Source: Kuschelorhynchus macadamiae (lineage: Eukaryota; Arthropoda; Insecta; Coleoptera; Curculionidae). Taken from it: a stretch of 64,000 bases of DNA. Positions 21,180 through 31,603 of this stretch are shown here, one piece after another (position 1 is the first letter of the stretch; every line of letters starts with the position of its first letter). Under the pieces are notes generated by a model. It ran no database searches, was not told the origin of the DNA, and worked only from the letters and a program-made list of their open reading frames with translations. The position numbers were made by a program, and so were the translations under genes. The stretch lies in assembly GCA_030620095.1 (NCBI GenBank), contig JAUTXW010000347.1, positions 263,001-327,000 of the forward strand, in the 5' to 3' direction.

Positions 21180-21814
21180 GGAAATTTTAATGCCTTAAAA
21201 AAGGTCTGGGAATTTTTACGTACTAGCAATAAAATAAAAAGAAATTACCTAAAATTATTAGAACATATTTAACAAGGGTGAATTATTGAGATCTACCTGA
21301 TCGTTTAGCAAGCAATTTGAATGTTTGAGTTTATTTATTTCTAGAGAATCGAGTATAATCAATTTACGACCCTTATTTTCTAGGTGTAAAATTTTAAAAA
21401 TTTTATTAAAAGTATGACCGCTCTCAATTAAATGGTTTGAATAATTGGATTCGGTTTTCCCTCTAATGAAACATTTATAATGCTCCTCTATTCTTTTACC
21501 GAAATGTCTGCCTGTTTGACCTATATATGTTTTGTCACAATCTCCACAGTTTAATTGGTATATACCTGATTGTTCTAGTTTATTAGACTTAGTTTTATTA
21601 TTTTTGATATATCTACTTAAAGAATTATTTGTTTTATACGCTATTCTAATATCTAAACTATTTAAAAATGCACCTATTTTAGAACTAGAATTACCTATAT
21701 AGGATATAACTTTGTACGGAGTAGTTTTTTAATTAATATTAGGATATATCATAGATATAGCTTTTTTATATAATTTTGTTTGTAATATTTTATCAATAAT
21801 GTTTAATGAATATA
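21180..21814 (-). pseudogene. PLE-B truncated copy, GIY-YIG region
   Basis: On the minus strand this is the counterpart of 23795-24345: the start of NIIDKILQ, the NNSLSRYIKNNKTKS linker and the QSGIYQLNCGDCDKTYIGQT-type endonuclease segment, then the C-terminal NSPLLNMF-type end. One base inserted near 21730 breaks the frame. Confidence 0.8.
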
Positions 21815-21850
21815 TATCACCTTAACTTGTAAGCTTGTGCATTCGAGATG

Positions 21851-21892
21851 TAACGTCCAAAGAAGCTACTGTGTAGTGAAACATGTCACGTT
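21851..21892 (+). ncRNA. Hammerhead-like motif, PLE-B 5' repeat, decayed core
   Basis: AACGT, then CCAAAGA (two changes from CTGANGA, including loss of the core G), stem II CTAC/GTAG, GAAA, ACATGT, C and ACGTT. The lost core G should abolish cleavage. Confidence 0.5.
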
Positions 21893-21948
21893 AGTGGAAG
21901 TGTTTGTAAAAAATAGTATTTGTTTTTTACATTTTACATCATATTATT

Positions 21949-24324
21949 ATGGATTTCCACCGAGTATCGGCTGACACAATCATATTGTTAAAAGAAGCTT
22001 CAGTAAGCTTTCTAGCCATCTGCTCTCAAAACTTGTGGTTTTTTGATAAGTGTTCAAAAAACAACGTCTTTCCAAAGTATATGAAATTCAAAAGCAATAA
22101 CAAGAGTCAAGCAGCACAAGAAGGCTCCACCGCTGGTCTTAAGAAATGGCTATCAGCAGAAAAGAAGATACATTTCCAAAAACGAGGTATTTACAACACA
22201 TACTTAAAAGTAATTCCCACTGAACTTTTATTTAAACTGCATTACATTGAATTTTTTGAATTTGATCGGAATATAAGAGAAAAAAATTAAATCAATCATA
22301 CACAAAAAATTCCTTATATAAAACAAGAAACTTTGTTCTCTAATATCTAATAATTATAAAAATAATAACATAAGCCCAAATTCAGCACAGATTTCAAATC
22401 ACCAATTTTTTGATAGATTTTCTAATCTATCGAGCGTCGAATTTTCAGATACTGAAGTTAAATTATTAGAAAAAGGATTTAAATACAATATTCGTGAACC
22501 AACTTCAACTAAAAACTTAGAATTATTAGGTGCTGAAACTGAATTAGCCCTTCGAGACATCCCTGCAAATATGCCTTTAAAATTTAAAAGTTCAAAACTC
22601 CTTAAAAAAGAATTTCTTAAAGATTCCAAATCAAATTCAGAAATTCAATGCATAGAACAAATTAAAAATAAATCTAATAATGTTACCTTTACGAAAGCTG
22701 ATAAAGGCAATACTGTAGTTGTTATTAATAAGTTAGAATATATTAACAAAACATTAGATTTTCTTATCCCAGATAAATATCATATTTTAAAACATAATTT
22801 TACAGATATTTTTTAACAAAGAATCAAAAATTGTATCAAAAACTGTAAGAGTTTGTTTAATGAGAGAGACATCAGTAAATATACCATTATGAATCCTAAA
22901 CCACCAAAATTATATTCTTTAATTAAACTACATAAACCGGGATTCCCTATTAAACCAGTAGTTTCTTTCTTTTCAGCTCCATCTTACAAACTATCTAAGA
23001 AACTTATAGACATCATTCAAACATATACGAAGTTCTCAACAAAATATCAAATTAAAAACTCTCTAAATTTAGTTAATAAAATCAAAGATATACAGTTACC
23101 AAATAATGCTAAACTAATTTCGTTTGACGTCACTAATCTATTCCCTAGTATTCCTGCTAAAGATACCATTAAACTTGTTGAAGGTCTTTTAAACAAAAAT
23201 TCAGTTAATGTTGTTAAAAAACAAGATATATTGCACCTACTTACCGAATGTTTAGAACAAAACTATTCCGAATTTAATAATAAAATTTATACCAGCAAAG
23301 AAGGTTTAATTATGGGAAACCCATTAAGCCCCTTGCTGGCAGATATTTTTGGATATCTTGGAAAACAAGATTAACAAGCACCCCCTTTTCAAACATTTTA
23401 TATACTGGCATAGATATGTTGATGATGTTTTATCATGTTTTACGGGAAATGAACGTCAATTAAATATTTTCATTGATTATATCAATAGACTTCATCCTAA
23501 TATAAAATTCACAATTGAACTAGAAGCAAATAACAGCATAAACTTTCTAGATTTAACTATTAAAAAAATTAAAAAATAAACTTGATTTTTCGGTATATCA
23601 TAAACCAACACATACAGATACTACTATACACAATTCCTCATGTCACCCAATTCAACATAAATTAGCGGCTTTCCAGAATATGATTCACAGACTTATCTCA
23701 TTACCTTTAAATAAAACTAATTATCAGACCGAGTTAAACATCCTTAAGCAGATAGCAGTTAACAATGGATATTCATTAAACATTATTGATAAAATATTAC
23801 AAAAAAAATTATATAAAAAAGCTATATCTATGATATATCCTAATATTAATGAAAAAACTACTCCGTACAAAGTTATATCCTATATAGGTAATTCTAGTTC
23901 TAAAATAGGTGCATTTTTAAATAGTTTAGATATTAGAATAGCGTATAAAACAAATAATTCTTTAAGTAGATATATCAAAAATAACAAAACTAAGTCTGAT
24001 AAACTAGAACAATCAGGTGTATACCAAATAAACTGTGGAGATTCTGACAAAACATATATAGGTCAAACAGGCAGACATTTCGGTAAAAGAATAGAGGAGC
24101 ATTTTAAATGTTTTATTAAAGGGAAAACCGAATCTAATTATTTAAACCATTTAATTGAGAGCGGTCATACTTTTAATAAAAATTTTAAAATTTTACACCT
24201 AGAAAATAAGGGTCATAAATTGAATATACTCGAGTCTCTAGAAATAAATAAACTCAAACATTCAAATTGCTTGCTAAACGATCAGGTAGATCTCAATAAT
24301 TCACCCTTGTTAAATATGTTCTAA
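21949..24324 (+). pseudogene. PLE-B reverse transcriptase with GIY-YIG endonuclease, broken
   Basis: The coding path runs through about six frames. N-terminal part to 22290 (KLHYIEFFEFDRNIRE). Then SNLSSVEFSDTEVKLLEKGF, FTKADKGNTVVVINK (22687-22731) and a stop at 22814-22816. RT continues at 22853: YSLIKLHKPGFPIKPVVSF, motif A SFDVTNLFPSIP, motif B GLIMGNPLSPLLADIF. A one-base slip near 23349 leads to motif C YVDDVLSCF, and an in-frame stop follows at 23577-23579. From 23680 the rest reads LNILKQIAVNNGYS and SGVYQINCGDSDKTYIGQTG (GVY and YIG motifs). RT and endonuclease residues are largely kept, so inactivation is through a few recent frame breaks. MGNPLSP and YWHRYVDD distinguish it from PLE-A and resemble PLE-D at 59217-59577. 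Confidence 0.85.
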
Positions 24325-24467
24325 TAATTTTAGGTAATTTCTTTTTATTTTATTGCTAGACGTAAAAATTTCCAGACCTTTTTTAAGGCATTCAAATTTC
24401 CGAATGGTTGTATTATACTTAGTTATATAAATATCACTTTAACTTGTAAGTTTGTGCATTCGAGATG

Positions 24468-24509
24468 TAACGTCCGAAGAAGCTACTGTGTAGTGAAACA
24501 TGTCACGTT
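24468..24509 (+). ncRNA. Hammerhead-like motif, PLE-B 3' repeat
   Basis: AACGT, core CCGAAGA (U4 changed to C), stem II CTAC-TGT-GTAG, GAAA, stem III ACATGT, GTC at 24502-24504, and ACGTT closing stem I. All other core positions match. Confidence 0.6.
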
Positions 24510-24629
24510 GTTAAATTAAATATAGTGGAAGTGTTTGTAAAAAATAGTGTTTGTTTTTTACATTTTACATCATATTATTATGGATTTCCACCGAGTATCG
24601 GCTGACACAATCATATTTATACTATCTTT

Positions 24630-25665
24630 TCAAACGTTTTTACTGGGCGGCTTTTTGTTCCATAATATTGCATCCTACCAATATTTTATTAATTTCTATC
24701 TATGCAACACTTGATTTTTGGGCATAATTAAAAACAAATTCAATAAGCCGTCTTTTCATTGACACACACCGCCATTTTGTTACGCCATGTTGTATTTGTA
24801 CCAGTTTATACCTTATCCCTATAACATAAGTAGTTGGTTTAGGCTGATTTTTTAAATATCTTATTAGGCCGCCATTTCGCTTTGTTATCTTAATTCATAG
24901 CAAAATGTTACTAGTTTATTTCTATGTAACACTTAATTTTTGTGCAAAATTTGAGGCAATTGAATAATTAGTTTTTTAGTAATATTTTTTTAATGTTTCA
25001 TTAGGCCGTCATCTTGTTTCGGCGTATTGGATTTTTGCTAAAATATTACCTAGTCATAGACTAAAATTTTAATTAAATCTGTTATTTTTTAAGCTATGTC
25101 GCGAACTGACAGACCGATAGACCAATTGACAGACGGAGCGACGGAATTGATAAAACATATTTTTTTGGCATCTTGGGACGCTAAAACCAGAAAATATGTA
25201 AAATCTGAGGGTTGATTTTTTTCACGATTACAAATATTTTATTTGTCCGCCATCTTGAATTAGTACAATAGTTGTACCAGTGTATCTCTATACCACAATT
25301 ATATCCGCCATCTTGGATTCGTACCAGAATTTTATCAGTTGATACATCATTTTTGAACAAAATTTAAGATAAATTGAATAAGTAGATTTTTCACTAAACC
25401 CCCATTTTGTTTTGCCATATTGGAGTTTTACCAGAATATTACCAGGTCATCCCCATAGAAACCATAATTTTTCACCAAAATTTGAAGTCAATCGGGTAAG
25501 TAGTTTTTTTAGCTATGCCGCGAATACACAGACAGACAGACCGACGAAATAGAAAAAACATGTTTTTCGGAATCTAGGGACCCTGAAACGTAAAGATCTG
25601 AAAAAATCTCGGTGGGTGATTTTTTAACGGCTATAATACTTCCCTTTTACGAAAAAAGTAACAAT
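24630..25665 (+). repeat. CCATNTTG-type repeat, long copy
   Basis: Modules with CGCCATTTTG, GCCGCCATTTCG, CCGCCATCTTG (25248) and CCGCCATCTTGG (25306), and two closing blocks near 25090-25230 and 25500-25650 with CAGACAGACCGAC-type runs and GAATCTAGGGACC. It directly follows the PLE-B composite. Confidence 0.75.
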
Positions 25666-26501
25666 TAGAATTTATCTAGAGGCTATTCAAAGAGTTCCAA
25701 AGAAATAAAGATTTCTCTTTGTTTTAAATTATATTTACTTACTAGTCTTAAAATTAAACACAATATAATTGTTAAACTTAATTGATGTTTGTAATATCAA
25801 AATTATTGCACGAGCCTTGCATTTATTAGCTTCTTTACAAAGATCATTTTGTAAAATTCTTTGATATAAGTACTTTAACTTCTAGAAAAGCTACTTTAGT
25901 CTTGCAAATAAGTTTGTCCTTATTTTATAATATTTTAATAACTGTCAAGAACATGTGCAAAATATGCTGAATACAAATATAATTTAATTTAATTTTAAAT
26001 TTCAGGGTTAAAAATGAATCTCTTTTAAAAAACAAAAAAAATTTCCGCGAATGCTCATTCGATTTCCTCATTTATTTCATTAGATGACACAAACTTCATT
26101 ATTTTTGTGTGCAACTTGTGAATCGGAAAAGTTTTAGAAAATAGATTAAGGCTTCTAGATCTGTTTCGTTTTTGTTAAAAATCTAAATAGCCACTTTGAT
26201 ATCCACGTTCATCGTATCAAATTACTATCAAATATTCAAAAAACTTCTAGTTTTTTAGTTTTCATCCGACAGAGTCGGTTTTTTGCCAGAACCTCAAGGC
26301 ATCAATATAGTTTTAGAAAAAAAATATCCAAGACTTCAAGAGGTAAGGCTGATTTGTAATAAATTTTAATAATATTATTCAATGTAGGTCGAAAAGCACC
26401 AAATATCTTCAAATTCAAAAATCAATTTCTTGCGGCTCCCAGAGGCGCATGCAAAGGACACCCCGAGGGCGCTAGCGCCACCTAGTTAGAATAGATCCAC
26501 T
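25666..26501. other. AT-rich intergenic DNA, nothing recognised
   Basis: No open frame or repeat partner was seen. The last 100 bases before the hAT element are somewhat richer in GC. Confidence 0.45.
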
Positions 26502-26509
26502 CTGTGCAC

Positions 26510-29500
26510 CAGGGGCGTAGTCACCAGTGTTCCGCGTGTTCCGCGGAACACGGGCCCGGTACTTCAAGAGGCCCGGTTCTACATATCAAAGATTCCTATT
26601 AAGTAAAAAAAAATATTTAACTTTAATTTTATAAAAATCATCTATGTACCTAAGTAAAAAACTATTCTTTATTCGTTTCCAAATAGATTTTAAATGATTT
26701 CCTTTATATTTTCTAAAAACTCCATTTTTTACTTCTTTTCGCGTATCGTGTTTCTTTCAAAGAATTTCATTAGTAGGGCTTACGGCCGAAACACTCCATA
26801 GTATGCCAATTAGCTTGTTCAAGATCCCTGCATTAAGCGTTTTCTTTCGTACACCCTCTAGAGTCTAGACGTCGCTTTGTTTCAAAAATTTCGTCTGCTT
26901 ATCGGGGAATCCCTGAACACAAGGCTGGTAAACAACGTTAGTTTTAATAAAGTTTGTGGAGTGGATTTACTGGATACGTGTTTCGTTTTCGTGTTTGGTG
27001 TTTTTAAATTAGATCCTATTTCTAATTAATAAATAAATTCTATCTGGGACTGATAGACTGTACTACTGGAATCTGGGAATAATTTTACTAAAGGTACGTA
27101 TGTAAATTAGTATATTATTTTTTATTTAATACGGTATTTTTCTGTTTTAGAATGAGCACCTATAAGCATAAATCTGATGCGCAAAAGCGTAAAGAACGCG
27201 ATGCATTACAAGAAAAAAGCAAAAAACTCCCTAGAATAACAAACTTTTTTAGTGCCTCGACATCAAAAAAAGGTAAGTCTGTTTTCTTTTAAATAAAAAA
27301 GCCCTTACATTTTTTTAAATTATTGTAGTTGACAATAGTGACAACTTAACCGAGAGTTATCAGTTAGAAACGACGTCGACGTCGGAAATGCACACTCATA
27401 CACAAGAATCACAAGAGCCATGCACTGAGCAATCCAAGCACATTTCTTCGATTAGTTCTGATACAAATATTAATGCTGATCAGAGTATTGACTCTACTTT
27501 AGACTCGTTGGTAAGTGAATCAGACGCTATTATTAATGTAATAGAAGAAATCCAGACTGATAAAGGATATTATACACGAGAATTAACAAGTGATCAAAAA
27601 CGAATTATTATTGACAATAAGCCATCACGACCATTAGGACCATTCATTCGAGACGAGAAAGGTAGAAGTTTCTCTACATTTTTTTATACTAAAATTAATA
27701 AATCTGGAATAAAAACCGAACGTCTCTGGTTATGTTTTTCGCCCATTTTAAACCAATGCTACTGCCAACCTTGCTGGTTGTTTTCTAGAGAAAAAGATAG
27801 TATTTCTAATGGATTTAATGACTGGTTCCACCTAAATCAGGCAATTACTAGGCACGAGCAGAAGCAAAGCCATAACGAATCTTGTGCAGTTTATGACCGA
27901 TGGAGAAGGAATGATACAATGGACCATGAGCTTGAGTCAAAAATTTTACAGGAAGTATCCGTATGGCGACAAATTTTAGAACGTGTTATTAAAGTTACAC
28001 TTACGTTGGCTTCTAGTAATATGCTATTCAGAGGACATGACGAAAGTTTGGATTCCTCAAATCCAGGACCATTTTTATCTATTATAAATTTGCTTTCTGA
28101 ATACGATTTGGTTTTAAAAACTTTATTAGAGAATAAGAAAAAAAAATCAGTTACATATTTAAGTCCTACAATACAAAATGAAATAATTGGACTATTAAGT
28201 ACTGCTGTAAAAAATGAAATAATTGATCAAATAAAAAAAGCATCGTTTTATTCAATTATAATGGATACCACGCAAGATATTTCAAAAATTGATCAGTTAA
28301 GTGTTGTTATCCGCTTTGTTACGGTTGAGTACGTAGACGAGAAGCCAACGAAAATATTAATAAATGAGTCATTTTTAGGATTTATACCAGTTGAGAGTCA
28401 AACTGGAACGGCTTTATCCAATACTATTTTAAGAATATTAACAGAAAACGATTTACCTTTAGAAAAACTTCGCGGTCAGGGATACGACGGAGCTGCAAAC
28501 ATGAGTGGGTTATACAAAGGTGTACAAGCTCAAATATCAGCAATTGTTTCTAATGCAGTATATGTACATTGTGCGGCTCATAACCTAAATTTAATAATTA
28601 ATGACTCCGTTAAGTCTGTTAATGAAATTCGAAATTTTTACGATTTGGTTGAAAGTATTTACATTTTTTTTGGACACAGCATAAAAAGGTGGGTCCTCTT
28701 AAGTAAATGTTTTGATAACTCTGTCAGTAAAAATAAGACGACCCTAAAAAAATTAAACCCAACACGTTGGTCATCGAGACACGATGCATTGGACGTCCTT
28801 AGGTTTAGGTTCGTGAATATCTTAAAAGTTTTATCGCAAATTATATTGACCTCTAATAATAAAAATGAAGTTGATGAAGCTAATTCTTTAAAAAACAAAC
28901 TTGAATTATTTGAAACTGTCTTTTTAATAGTTTTCCAATCAAAAATTTTAAAGTTAACTGACGCTCTTTCAAAACTCTTGCAAAAGAAACAGCAAAACAT
29001 TGAACATGCATCAAAAATGTTTCTTACTGCGCTTAAAAATATCAAAACGATAAGAAATAATTTTGATGTATTAATTAGTGAATCCAGTAGTTTGGCTGAG
29101 GAATGGGGGATCAAAGCGGAATTTTCAAAAAAAAAAAGAATAACAAGGCCCAAACGGTTTTTTAATGAAAAGAAAAATCATTTTCAAATCGAATCTAACG
29201 AAGACTGGTTTAAAATAAACGTTTTTAATACAACGTTTGATATTATAATATCTCAATTACAAAATAGAACGGCCGGAATAAGCGAAATTTATAAAACTTT
29301 TCGCGGAATATCAGCGGAAGTTTTAGATAATAATTCAGTTTCTGATGATGAATTGTATGCGATGGGCCAGGAATTGTACGCCAAATATTCCGATGATATT
29401 GCCGATATAATTTCTTCACAACTAGTTTCTTTTAGAAGTTGTTTTAAGGGCGATTTAGGTAGAATCAAATCCATTAAAGATTTAATGGAGTTTATTTTAA

Positions 29501-29955
29501 TTGAAAATATTAGTTCCTGTAGTAGTTTTAGCGAAATTTTGACGGCTTGCTACATTTTCCTAAGTATCCCTGTATCGGTAGCAACACCCGAACGATCATT
29601 TTCTAAGTTGAAATTAATAAAAAATTTTCTCAGAAACACAATGGGACAGGAAAGACTTTCGGGGTTGTCAATTCTGTCAATTGAGAACCAAATTGCGAGG
29701 AAAATAGATATATCTTCCATTGTTTCGGTTTTTGCAAATAACAAGGCGAGGAAAAAAAAATTTAATTAGATCAGTTATTTAATTTCTTTTTATATTTTTT
29801 GTTATGTTGCTTGTACTGATTTTAATTTTTTGTGATTTTGTTATGTTCGTTATATATTTTTTTAATAAACGTAAATAGATACTTCGTTTTTTATTCGGCA
29901 AAGGGCCCGGCGATTCCATCGAACACAGGCCCGAAGCGGCATCACTAGGCCCCTG
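26510..29955 (+). mobile_element. Complete hAT element, copy 1
   Basis: Left end CAGGGGCGTAGT, right end (reversed) CAGGGGCCTAGT. The octamer CTGTGCAC stands at 26502-26509 and again at 29956-29963, a perfect 8-bp target duplication as hAT elements make. Length is 3446 bp. It carries one spliced transposase gene. A second, decayed copy lies inverted at 47510-50872. Confidence 0.93.
27152..29769 (+). CDS. hAT transposase (ZMYM1-like/DUF4371 type), spliced, intact
   Basis: Exon 1 is 27152-27272 (MSTYKHKSDAQKRKERDALQ), the intron is 27273-27328 (GTAAGT...TTGTAG) and exon 2 runs to the stop at 29769, about 853 residues. The splice keeps frame. A 5' UTR intron is likely at 27094-27150 (GTACGT...TTTTAG). 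Visible parts: a TTF-type zinc finger (CFSPILNQCYCQPCWLF through RHEQKQSHNESC), first catalytic aspartate in SIIMDTTQDISKIDQ, second in GQGYDGAANMSGLYKG, the C-x2-H motif in VHCAAHNLNL, NPTRWSSRHDAL, and the C-terminal block SVATPERSFSKLKLI with the catalytic glutamate, then RNTMGQERLSGLSILSIE. Every key hAT residue is present and no frame break is seen, so the element could be autonomous. A shorter reading starting at 27388 would miss exon 1. Confidence 0.9.
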
Positions 29956-30010
29956 CTGTGCACTCACAATCACGACTACCCAGATGACGTTGCATGTCTA
30001 TTGAATATTT

Positions 30011-30116
30011 CTAATGATTCTAGAATTTATCACTAATAAAGGGACTTACTGGTTCAGTCTCGTAGCTACTCGAAATTTCGAGAGATTCAAAGTTAACGCG
30101 CTCGGCCTATATAAAG
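30011..30116 (+). promoter_or_regulatory. Heat-shock-like promoter block: two HSE-like sites and TATA box
   Basis: TTCTAGAA at 30018-30025 is a tail-to-tail pair of heat-shock elements. A second site at 30072-30084 reads GAA-AT-TTC-GA-GAG, three alternating units with the last imperfect. TATATAAAG follows at 30108-30116. An untranslated stretch of about 230 bases with CGAAGCGAACAACCGAAAG leads to an ATG at 30348. The order HSE, HSE, TATA and an A/G-rich 5' leader is that of insect hsp70-type promoters. That it is one is an inference. It begins 48 bases after the hAT element ends. Confidence 0.45.
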
Positions 30117-30347
30117 CCGGCATCACAGTTCTAATTCCAAGAGTGAACGAAGCGAACAACCGAAAGAGTGCCATCTTGCAGTGAAGTTGCTACCTGTGCG
30201 ATAAGTGATTATAGTGAGTTGAGTATAGTGTGTTTTGACGCATGTAAGGCGGATAGTGTATTGTGGCGTGCAGTCGCGCAAGTTTAGTTTTGTCGTGGAC
30301 ATTTTTATCGGAGAACTAAACTCGTTTCTTCTACCTTGACATTAAAA

Positions 30348-31206
30348 ATGACTTCTACTTCGGGTATAAAACGAAAAATTAGTGAAGAAAAGCGCATATT
30401 TAGTTGCTGTCGCTAAAAGAATCGAAGAATTAACAGCAGACACAGAAAATTCACTAAAAGAACGTCCATCGAAGTTCGTATACTATTCTGTTGTGCTCAA
30501 CGAAAGCACAGATTTAACCGATACCGCTCAATTAGCTATATTTATTCGGGGCATTGATAATAATTTTGAAATCACTGAAGAGATGGCTGCTCTTTTTCCG
30601 ATTAAAGGAACTACAAAAGTATGTGATATTTATAAGTGTTTGATGACAGTACTGAGCCGATATAATTTAGAATTGACAAACATTTCTGCAGTTGAAACAG
30701 GCAGTGCACCATCCATGGTAGGAAAAAATGAAGGGCTCGTGGGTTTGATAAAAAAACAGCAGAAAGATCTTCCTTTGATGCGTTACCATTGTATCATTCA
30801 TCAACAAAATCTATGTGCAAAATCCACAAATATTGATGAGATGATGAAAGTGGTCGTAAAAACTGTGAGCTTCATTAAATCATGCGGCCTCAACCACAGA
30901 GAATTCCAGTATGGTATATTTTTCTGATGTTCGTTGGCTTCATGGAAACCTGTTCCTCAGTTTAGTGATCCCGAATGCCTGCGCGACTTTGGATTTCTCA
31001 AGGACATCACGCTGCACCTCAGTGACTTGAACCTCAAACTACGAGGAAAAGAAAATCTCACCAACAAATTACTTGACACTGTGCAGGCATTTGAGTTCAA
31101 ACTGGATTTATGGAAAAATCAGTTGTTGAAAAAAGAGTTTACGCACTTTCCTAAACTGCAGAGTTGCGAATGTACAGATGTGGATATAAATATGTCGCAG
31201 CACTAA
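30348..31206 (+). pseudogene. hAT-derived pseudogene, GTF2IRD2/ZBED-like
   Basis: The frame opens MTSTSGIKRKISEEKR and breaks at once. From 30382 it reads VAVAKRIEELTADTENSLKE, YYSVVLNESTDLTDTAQLAI (first catalytic region, usually DESTD), ISAVETGSAPSMVGKNEGLV (second region, the usual DGAPSM now GSAPSM) and RYHCIIHQQNLCAKS (C-x2-H). SDVRWLHG follows in a shifted frame near 30912, and a deletion jumps to KPVPQFSDPECLRDFGFL and LNLKLRGKENLTNKLLD up to a stop at 31204-31206. The zinc finger and the C-terminal dimerisation part are missing. This is the transposase family that gave rise to vertebrate GTF2IRD2 (established similarity). It lies directly behind the heat-shock-like promoter block. Confidence 0.75.
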
Positions 31207-31597
31207 ATTAGATTTACTCAAAAAATAGTTCCAATCAAGTTTTTCTGACTTCAGAGACAATGAAAATTACATCAGTCTCTTTGCCCTTCATGTTTTTTAT
31301 TTAATTGATATGGTGGTAAAGTGACGTGGACGATTGTGGCCCTTCGGACGATGTAAAAATCAATTTTTGGCCCTTGCACTAAAAAAGGTTGAAGATCCTT
31401 GTCCTAAAGCATTTAGCTGCAAACTTGAAACGCAGTTTTGTACCTTTTTTCTTTCTATTAATTTTGTCTTATGGTACTTTGTAATAAAACTAATTTTTCG
31501 CGAATGAATGAAAAAAATTAAAAAACTAAATATTTTTTAAAGAAGCGGCGATAAATGTAATTTGCTTAAACTTTTTTTGAAAATATCGTTTTATAAG
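31207..31597. other. Flank between hAT pseudogene and Foldback-like element
   Basis: It holds remnants of the hAT 3' region (GGCCCTTCGGACGATG, then CCCTTGCACT) and AT-rich sequence. Nothing else was seen. Confidence 0.4.
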
Positions 31598-31603
31598 AAT
31601 TTG

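Larger units (their letters stand above)
21007..24611. mobile_element. PLE-B composite: inverted truncated copy plus full-length copy
   Basis: Left part (21007-21814) is a 5'-truncated copy on the minus strand; right part (about 21815-24611) is a full-length copy on the plus strand. CATATTTATACTAT stands at 20993-21006 and at 24612-24625, a target duplication of 8-14 bp, because CATATT may also belong to the element end. Direct terminal repeats lie at about 21817-21985 and 24430-24616. The layout mirrors PLE-A and PLE-C. Confidence 0.85.

Noticed and set aside
22399..22629. Minus-strand frame of 76 codons over PLE-B
   Set aside because: Shadow of the N-terminal PLE-B coding region read on the plus strand.
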